Both the position numbers and the translations under genes were made by a program. DNA of 58,687 bases from Herpetosiphonaceae bacterium. Lineage in GTDB: Bacteria > Chloroflexota > Chloroflexia > Chloroflexales > Kallotenuaceae. The stretch is from positions 1-58,687 of the forward strand of contig DASUTC010000267.1 in assembly GCA_036374795.1 (NCBI GenBank), written 5' to 3'. A model generated the notes under the pieces. The model was not told the DNA's origin. It was given only the letters and a program-made list of their open reading frames with translations, and did no database searches. This document shows, piece after piece, positions 53,128 through 58,687 of this stretch (within the stretch, counting starts at the first letter, position 1; each line of letters begins with the position of its first letter).

Positions 53128-54711
53128 ATGAGGCTTCGGGCACTCGTCGTTATCGTCGCGCTCTACGTGTTAGCATTTCAGCCTGTGCCCGCTCGCGGCG
53201 CAGGCCAGGCCGAAGGGAATATTCGTCGGGTTCAGCCTGCGATTCCCGATCAGTATGTGGTTGTGCTTAAGGATGACATCGCACCGGCCAGGGTTGCGGG
53301 CGTGGCAGCCGATCTGGCACGTACGCATGGCGGCACGCTGCACCACGTCTATCAGCATGCGCTTAAGGGCTTTTCGCTGCGGCTCCCTGAGGCTGCGGCG
53401 TCCCGCTTGAGCCGCGACCCACGGGTTGCCTATGTGGCGGAGGATGGTCGGGTTGGTTTGGTCGACACCCAGTTCAATCCACCCTGGGGCCTCGACCGCA
53501 TCGACCAGAATAACCGACCGCTCAACAGCGCCTACACCTACAACACGACTGGTGAAGGTGTCAACGTGTACGTGATCGATACCGGCATTCGTCCGACGCA
53601 TCAAGAGTTTGGAGGCCGCGCTGCCATCGCCTATGATGCGTTTGGCGGCAATGGTCAGGATTGCAACGGGCATGGTACGCATGTCGCGGGAACGGTCGGC
53701 GGCAGCACGTACGGCGTTGCGAAACGGGCGAGAATCTACGGCGTTCGGGTGCTGGATTGTGGTGGTAGCGGCTCATTCTCAGGCGTGATCGCGGGCGTGG
53801 ATTGGGTGACAAACAACCGGGCGCTCCCGGCTGTTGCGAATATGAGCCTGGGCGGCTCGGCCTACGACCCGCTGGATACCGCCGTGCGCAACTCCATCCA
53901 GCGCGGTATTACGTATGCCATCGCTGCCGGGAATAGCAATGCAGATGCGCGTGGCTTTTCGCCTGCGCGCGTCGCGCAGGCTTTGACCGTCGGCGCGACG
54001 GATATTGCGGATAATCGCGCCTCGTTCTCGAACTATGGCCCCGTGGTCGATGTGTTTGCGCCGGGCGTGAGTGTTATCTCGGCATGGATCGGCAGCGACA
54101 CCGCGACCAACACGATCTCGGGAACGTCGATGGCGTCGCCGCATGTGGCCGGCGTTGCGGCGCTCTACCTGCAAAGCAATCCAGGTGCCTCCCCGACCAT
54201 CGTGAGCCAGATGATCAAAAGTAATGCCAGCCTGAGCCTCGTCGTCAATCCTGGGGCCGGATCGCCCAACCGGCTGTTGTATTCGGGCTTCGTTCCATCC
54301 TCAGCCATCAATCCGATCGACAATTCACGGTTCTTTGTGTGGCAGCATTACCTGGATTTCCTGGTCAAAGAGCCTGACGAGCCTGGCCTGAACTTCTGGA
54401 CGAGCCAGATCACGCAGTGCGGCGGCGATGCCGCCTGTATCGATCGGGAGCGGGTGCATGTGTCGCGGGCGTTCTGGGAATCGATCGAGTTTCTCCAGCG
54501 CCAGCCGACACTGGCGAGCTATCCCCAGGGCACGCCGGAGTACAATCAGGAGTTTGTGCGGCTGTGCTATGTCGTCTACTTGCAGCGCGATCCTGATGCG
54601 CCAGGCTATAACTTCTGGCTCAACGATCTCAACAGCAACAACGATTACGACCATATCATCAGGGCATTCTTGCTCTCCATCGAATATCGCGCAAGGTTCG
54701 GCCAGACGTAG
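53128..54711 (+). CDS. S8-8: secreted S8 subtilase with I9 propeptide and C-terminal DUF4214 domain
   Basis: A protein of 527 residues. Signal peptide ([19 protein letters not shown]), complete I9 inhibitor/propeptide ([18 protein letters not shown] to about 110) and a proteinase-K-like domain with Asp151, His182 (NGHGTHVAG), Ser334 ([13 protein letters not shown]) and oxyanion Asn269 (AAGNSN). The C-terminal 125 residues ([46 protein letters not shown]) are a DUF4214 module absent from the array copies. It lies far from the array, on the other strand, and is fully canonical. AGGAGG precedes the ATG. Confidence 0.95.
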   Translation: MRLRALVVIVALYVLAFQPVPARGAGQAEGNIRRVQPAIPDQYVVVLKDDIAPARVAGVAADLARTHGGTLHHVYQHALKGFSLRLPEAAASRLSRDPRVAYVAEDGRVGLVDTQFNPPWGLDRIDQNNRPLNSAYTYNTTGEGVNVYVIDTGIRPTHQEFGGRAAIAYDAFGGNGQDCNGHGTHVAGTVGGSTYGVAKRARIYGVRVLDCGGSGSFSGVIAGVDWVTNNRALPAVANMSLGGSAYDPLDTAVRNSIQRGITYAIAAGNSNADARGFSPARVAQALTVGATDIADNRASFSNYGPVVDVFAPGVSVISAWIGSDTATNTISGTSMASPHVAGVAALYLQSNPGASPTIVSQMIKSNASLSLVVNPGAGSPNRLLYSGFVPSSAINPIDNSRFFVWQHYLDFLVKEPDEPGLNFWTSQITQCGGDAACIDRERVHVSRAFWESIEFLQRQPTLASYPQGTPEYNQEFVRLCYVVYLQRDPDAPGYNFWLNDLNSNNDYDHIIRAFLLSIEYRARFGQT

Positions 54712-54784
54712 GGAGCGACTGGCTGATCAGGCGGTAGACAGGCGGCGATCGGCAGCATCCGGTGTCGACTCGCCATACGATCGA

Positions 54785-54826
54785 AGCGGGGTGAGCGGCT
54801 TTGCATCGGGCAAGCCCCACCCCGCT
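54785..54826. terminator. hairpin between S8-8 and the DUF302 gene
   Basis: AGCGGGGTG (54785-54793) pairs with CACCCCGCT (54818-54826), with an inner GGCTT/AAGCC pair, between convergent genes. Confidence 0.6.
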
Positions 54827-54855
54827 CCCGCTGCGACCCTGAGCGGCAGCGCGAG

Positions 54856-55263
54856 CTAGCGGGCCTGCAATCGCTCGATCACCCGACGCAGCCGGGCATC
54901 AGCTTCCTGGGCTACCGCCTCGACTTCAGGATTATCCACCAGGCTCAGCATCGCGATCGGATCGGCGATGTCGACGCGGCTGCGCTCGCCGTGGGCATGC
55001 ACCACGACGTTGCAGGGAAGCAGCAGGCCGATCGTGTGCTCCAGCGTCAGGGCACGATGCGCAAGCTGGGGATTGCACGCGCCCAGGATCGCATACGGCT
55101 CGAAATCCACGTCGAGCTTCTGCTTCATCGTCTGGCGCACGTCGATCGTTGTCAGCACGCCGAAGCCCTCCTCTTTGAGCGCGGCAGTTACCCGCTCGAT
55201 CGCCTGCTCGTAGGGCAGATCCAGATCCGCGCCAAACCCATACTCCCGCAACTTACGCTCCAT
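54856..55263 (-). CDS. DUF302 family protein
   Basis: A protein of 135 residues with the DUF302 pattern: LPYEQAIERVTAALKEEGFGVLTTIDVRQTMKQKLDVDFEPYAILGACNPQLAHRAL, then GLLLPCNVVVHAHG. Its function is unknown; members often accompany sulfur-handling or heavy-metal genes. Two Cys residues (CNP, PCN) and His residues (HAH) could bind metal. A TauE/SafE remnant lies upstream, which fits a former sulfur-related pair. Confidence 0.9.
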   Translation of the reverse strand: MERKLREYGFGADLDLPYEQAIERVTAALKEEGFGVLTTIDVRQTMKQKLDVDFEPYAILGACNPQLAHRALTLEHTIGLLLPCNVVVHAHGERSRVDIADPIAMLSLVDNPEVEAVAQEADARLRRVIERLQAR

Positions 55264-55343
55264 GACCGCACCTCCTGTTCAGCGTCGATCGTCCCAGTTG
55301 CGCTTTTGCGACGAACACCATTGGCAGGTTGATCCTCAGCAGC

Positions 55344-55550
55344 ATAACCGCCAGCGCTGAGATGTCTGCACAGACCAGCCGCGCTGTTGATCGCGATCAT
55401 CACCAGCGACGAGCCGACCGCTTCCGGCATATCCATGCCGACCAGCAATACCAGTGCCGGTACGATCAGAAAGCCGCCGCCCAACACGCCGAGCGACAGC
55501 CCGATCAGACCGCCCATCAGCGGAGTCAGGCGCAGAGTTTCAATCACCAG
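55344..55550 (-). pseudogene. truncated sulfite exporter TauE/SafE-like gene
   Basis: On the minus strand the frame shows LRLTPLMGGLIGLSLGVLGG, then GFLIVPALVLLVGMDMPEAV and GSSLVMIAINSAAGLCRHLS, one half of the TauE/SafE motif pair. It then runs into unrelated sequence and across the DUF302 start in another frame. Only about 70 of about 250 residues remain, and no ribosome site or signal is convincing. Confidence 0.6.
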
Positions 55551-55669
55551 TAGGCTACGCCTTGCGCAGAATTCGGAGAAAACGATTGCCGAGGCCGAGG
55601 AAGCGGCAGACAGCAAGCTCGCATATGCTCAACGACTCGCTGAGCCTGCGGGCTGCTCGAAACAGAACA

Positions 55670-55691
55670 CGCCAGGGCATATTCCCTGGCG
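55670..55691 (-). terminator. hairpin downstream of the RRM gene
   Basis: CGCCAGGG (55670-55677) pairs with CCCTGGCG (55684-55691) over a 6-base loop, about 105 bases after the RRM stop. Confidence 0.45.
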
Positions 55692-55797
55692 CGTCATCAC
55701 CCAACCGTGTCTAGCTATATCATCGAGACACGTACGCGGACATGGAGCGTGCTGATCTAGCCGAGGAGCAACGATTCTGCACCCCGGCCAGGCGCCG

Positions 55798-56091
55798 CTA
55801 GTAGCGGTTACGGCGTCCGCCGCCGCCGAAGCCGCGATCACGCTGCGGCTTGTCTTCCGCCTCGTTCACCCGAATAGCGCGACCATCCAGATCCTGTCCG
55901 TCCAGAGCGCGAATGACATCCTGAACATTATCGCTCTCGATCGTCACGAAGCCAAAGCCGCGAGAGCGGCCCGTGTCGCGATCCGAAATGACCTTCGCGT
56001 CTAAAACTTCGGCGTGCGGGGCGACAAGATTGGATAAGTCGGCGTCCGTCGTATTCCACGACAGGTTGCCAATGAATAAGCGAGCTTGCAT
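55798..56091 (-). CDS. RRM-type RNA-binding protein (cold-shock-like, Gly-rich tail)
   Basis: A protein of 97 residues with one RNA recognition motif: RNP2 LFIGNL (5-10) and RNP1 RGFGFVTI (about 44-51), followed by a short GFGGGGRRNRY tail. It resembles the small bacterial/cyanobacterial Rbp proteins that bind mRNA and are often cold-induced. GGAGG lies five bases before the ATG. A leader of at least 100 bases with AT-rich upstream sequence could hold a cold-responsive 5' region (inference). Confidence 0.93.
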   Translation of the reverse strand: MQARLFIGNLSWNTTDADLSNLVAPHAEVLDAKVISDRDTGRSRGFGFVTIESDNVQDVIRALDGQDLDGRAIRVNEAEDKPQRDRGFGGGGRRNRY

Positions 56092-56685
56092 CGGTCCTCC
56101 AAATGTTCCTTCCGTGGAACGCAGTGTATGTCCCACACAGTTCTGTTCGTGCCCGATCGTTGTTTACCGAACAGGCATAGTACACTGTGTCGTACTACCA
56201 AAAAGCAATATAGCCACCGCAGACATCTGCGACGGCCACACGTTTAGTCTAGCACAGATCGATCCACGATGCAAGGCGTAGCGCCGATATTTGTCGATTC
56301 TCATCACAGTTCGTTCAGCGCGATCTCATTTCGACTTCAGCCACAATGGCTTATGCTGGTGCAGAAGGCATGTTTGGGGCATTCCCACCACCCAGAGGGT
56401 GCCCGCCTCGGCCTGGCAGCCCACGATGCCTGCTGAGCGGCTAGATAAAGAGATCTTTCCCTGGCAGAAAGAAATCTTTGCGCTGCACACCGTCGGCGCG
56501 TACTACACTGCGCTTGGGTAGGTGTGTCACGCACCCGGCAGCCCGCGCCGTCCTCGTTCGACACCGGGAATCATCAGCATCCATCGCATACAGCGCGCCG
56601 TGTGATCGAAGCGCACAGCTCTGCAACGTCCGAGACGTGATCCAAAACAGACCGCCCATCACAGCAGCCGATCTTGGAGGTGCCT

Positions 56686-58687
56686 ATGTCGTCCAGCATC
56701 AACGTTCGTCCCAGGCTACAGCGTCCGCGCTGGCTGCGCTGGTTTGCGCGCGGCCTTGGCCTGTGCTGCCTGGCGATCCTGCTGGTCGGCGGCTACTTCT
56801 GGGTGTCCACGCCCTTACCGACGCCGGAGCACCTGCGCGCCCGCGCCGCGATCGGCAACACGCGCATTCTGGATCGGCATGGTCGCCTGCTCTACGAGAT
56901 GCCCGATCCGCTCAGCGGACGGCAGCGCCCGGTACCGCTCGACGAGATTCCGCTGGCGCTGCGGCAGGCGACGATCGCGGTCGAGGATCGTTCGTTCTAT
57001 GCCAATCTCGGCATCGATCCGCGCGGCATCGCGCGGGCCGCCTGGATCGACCTGCGCGCCCGCAAGCTCGTCGCCGGTGGCTCGACGATCACGCAGCAGC
57101 TTGCTCGTAATTTCCTGCTCGATCCGCAGCTTATGCAGCAGCGCACGCTCACCCGCAAGCTCCGCGAGATGGTCCTGGCGCTCAAGCTGACCGCGACCTA
57201 TCCCAAGGATGAGATCCTGGCGCTGTATTTGAATCAGAGCTACTACGGCGGCCTGGCCTATGGCGTCGAAGCGGCAGCGCAGCATTTCTTTGGCAAGCCC
57301 GTGCGCGATCTTGATCTCGCCGAGGCCGCGCTGCTGGCTGGCCTGCCGCAGGCTCCCTCATATTACGATCCCGTCAGCAATCCCGACGCCGCGATCACGC
57401 GCCAGAGCGCCGTTCTCGACGCGATGGTCAGCGCTGGATACATTACGTCAACTCAAGCCGACGCCGCCCGCCGCGAGCCGCTCCAGTTCGCCACCAGCCG
57501 CCCGCCGATGCAAGCGCCGCACTTTGTCCACTACGTGCTCGACCAGCTAGCGGCACAGTTCGGCGCAGACACCGTTGCGCGCGGCGGCCTGACCGTGACG
57601 ACAACGCTCGACGCCAATCTCCAGGCCGCGTCGCAGGCGATCCTGCAACGACAGATCGCCGCGCTGGCGATTCCCACGGGCGGCGGGCCGGATCATCAGG
57701 TGCGCAACGGCGCGGTCGTGGTGCTCGATCCGGCAGACGGCGCGATCCTGACGATGGTCGGCAGCCCCAACTTCGCGGACGCTGCCAGCCAGGGCCAGGT
57801 CAACGCGGCGCTGGCGCGACGACAGCCTGGCTCGGCGATCAAGCCGCTGACCTACGCCGCTGCACTTGAGCGCGGCTTCACGCCCGCGACGACGATTCTG
57901 GACGTGCCGACCTCGTTTCCAACCCGCGAGGGTCGGCCCTACACCCCCGAAAACTACGATCGCGCCTTCCACGGGCCGCTCTCGCTCCGTGAGGCACTGG
58001 CAACCTCCTCGAACGTCTCCGCCGTGAAAGTGCTTAACCAGATTGGCGTTCCCGCGCTGCTGGAGATCGCCGCACGTCTCGGCATCACCACGCTGCAAGA
58101 GGATAGCGGACGCTTTGGGCTGGCGCTCACGCTGGGCGGCGGCGAGGTGACGCCGCTTGAGCTGACCGCCTCCTACGCGGCCTTTGCCAACGGCGGCCAG
58201 CGGGTCACGCCGTACGCGATTGTGAGTGTGGACAGCGAAGAACAAAGAACGGGCGCCATGCGGGTACCCATGCGGGTGCCAAGCCCAGAGGGCACCCGGC
58301 ATGGGCACCCGGCACACCAGGAACCAGGGAAAAACGTTGAACGTGAAACGTTGAACGCGAAACTTGAAACTTGGAACTTGAAACTTGAAACTCAAACCGC
58401 CGTCAGCCCGCAGGTCGCCTATCTGATCAGTGATATGCTGTCGGATCGCTACGCGCGGATGCGGGCCTTTGGCGAGGTCAGCGCGCTGGATGTGGATCGT
58501 CCTGCGGCGGCCAAGACCGGCACCACGAGCGACTGGCGCGACAACTGGACGATCGGCTACACGCCCGATCGGGTGGTTGGGGTGTGGGTGGGCAACGCCG
58601 ACGGCCAGCCGATGGAGGCGATCAGCGGTGTGAGCGGCGCTGGGCCGATCTGGAATGAGGTGATGCTGGCGGCGCATCGTGGCCTGC
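56686..58687 (+). CDS. class A penicillin-binding protein (GT51 transglycosylase + transpeptidase), 3' end outside window
   Basis: At least 667 residues. A TM anchor (LGLCCLAILLVGGYFWV, about 24-40) is followed by the GT51 domain with VEDRSFYANLGID (catalytic Glu), GGSTITQQLARN and LNQSYYGGLAYGVEAAAQHFFGK. The transpeptidase has RQPGSAIKPLTY (SxxK), SSN (TSSNVSAVK) and KTGTTSDWRDNWTIGY. It polymerises and cross-links peptidoglycan outside the membrane. Between TPYAIVSVDS and SPQVAYLISDML, about 50 residues (codons 58231-58395) are encoded by the dispersed GAAC repeat, inserted in frame without a stop. GGAGG lies before the ATG. No stop is reached in the window. Confidence 0.95.
   Translation, partial: MSSSINVRPRLQRPRWLRWFARGLGLCCLAILLVGGYFWVSTPLPTPEHLRARAAIGNTRILDRHGRLLYEMPDPLSGRQRPVPLDEIPLALRQATIAVEDRSFYANLGIDPRGIARAAWIDLRARKLVAGGSTITQQLARNFLLDPQLMQQRTLTRKLREMVLALKLTATYPKDEILALYLNQSYYGGLAYGVEAAAQHFFGKPVRDLDLAEAALLAGLPQAPSYYDPVSNPDAAITRQSAVLDAMVSAGYITSTQADAARREPLQFATSRPPMQAPHFVHYVLDQLAAQFGADTVARGGLTVTTTLDANLQAASQAILQRQIAALAIPTGGGPDHQVRNGAVVVLDPADGAILTMVGSPNFADAASQGQVNAALARRQPGSAIKPLTYAAALERGFTPATTILDVPTSFPTREGRPYTPENYDRAFHGPLSLREALATSSNVSAVKVLNQIGVPALLEIAARLGITTLQEDSGRFGLALTLGGGEVTPLELTASYAAFANGGQRVTPYAIVSVDSEEQRTGAMRVPMRVPSPEGTRHGHPAHQEPGKNVERETLNAKLETWNLKLETQTAVSPQVAYLISDMLSDRYARMRAFGEVSALDVDRPAAAKTGTTSDWRDNWTIGYTPDRVVGVWVGNADGQPMEAISGVSGAGPIWNEVMLAAHRGL
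58240..58395. repeat. dispersed GAAC repeat, copy 8, in frame inside the penicillin-binding protein
   Basis: GAACAAAGAAC, a CATGCGGGTGCC/GGCACCCGGCATG imperfect inverted repeat and then GAAACTTGAAACTTGGAACT-type units. It has the same unit structure as copies 2 and 4, but here it is translated. Confidence 0.7.

Noticed and set aside
1-58687. CRISPR array, tRNA, rRNA, insertion sequence, phage or integrase genes
   Set aside because: None seen by inspection: the repeats lack regular unique spacers, no cloverleaf with a terminal TTC-type loop was noticed, and no transposase or integrase motif is present. A tRNA scan was not possible.

Overview
This is a GC-rich bacterial window (roughly 60-65 % G+C by eye, with AT-rich gaps) carrying about fifty protein genes on both strands. 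I found no rRNA, tRNA, CRISPR array, transposase or phage gene. The gene mix suggests a filamentous or soil-type member of the Chloroflexota: PF06182-type ABC-2 permees, a DUF4331/TPR/nickel-transporter cluster, an F420-type nitroreductase, many secreted proteases, and AAC/GAAC-rich dispersed repeats. This assignment is inference, because no marker gene is present.

Layout. 1-3.7 kb: purine (urate) catabolism; a minus-strand run of uraD, urate oxidase, HIU hydrolase and the start of an allantoate amidohydrolase-like gene is divergent from an 8-oxoguanine/guanine deaminase. 4-10.4 kb: a secreted M23-like protein, then minus-strand genes for M19 dipeptidase, DinB, VOC, cupin, and two ABC-2 permeases separated by a Nudix gene. 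10.8-18.1 kb (plus): a NACHT/STAND-like ATPase, then DUF4331, TPR, a Ni/Co-type transporter and a SnoaL protein. 18.2-27 kb (minus): seven tandem S8 subtilase paralogues, each followed by a hairpin. Only the promoter-proximal copy keeps the complete catalytic apparatus; the most distal copy has lost all three triad residues. 27.6-28.9 kb: glgC.

29.0-33.6 kb (minus) holds the most interesting locus. A 75-residue peptide gene with a Trp-containing tail is followed by a ComQ-like class-1 prenyl synthase, a polytopic PDZ-containing histidine kinase and a LuxR-type response regulator. The genes are tightly coupled behind one good sigma70-type promoter. The gene content matches the Bacillus ComQXPA quorum-sensing system, although the peptide gene comes first. 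It lies between the protease array and a secreted CGTase-like amylase, so density control of exoenzymes is an attractive hypothesis, but it is only inference.

34-45 kb: CGTase-like GH13 enzyme, an autoregulated-looking MarR gene, an orphan NarL-type regulator, a PilZ-like protein, a decayed alpha/beta hydrolase, a secreted DUF1579-like protein, an M15 peptidase, a parvulin and a catalase. 45.8-49.1 kb: a secreted-protein cluster with duplicated NlpC/P60-like proteins and a lipoprotein. 49.5-58.7 kb: a PaaK-like ligase, an F420-type protein, a GNAT enzyme, an eighth subtilase (with DUF4214), DUF302, a TauE remnant, an RRM protein, and a class A penicillin-binding protein cut by the window end. 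The last of these contains an in-frame copy of the dispersed GAAC repeat that is otherwise found between genes.
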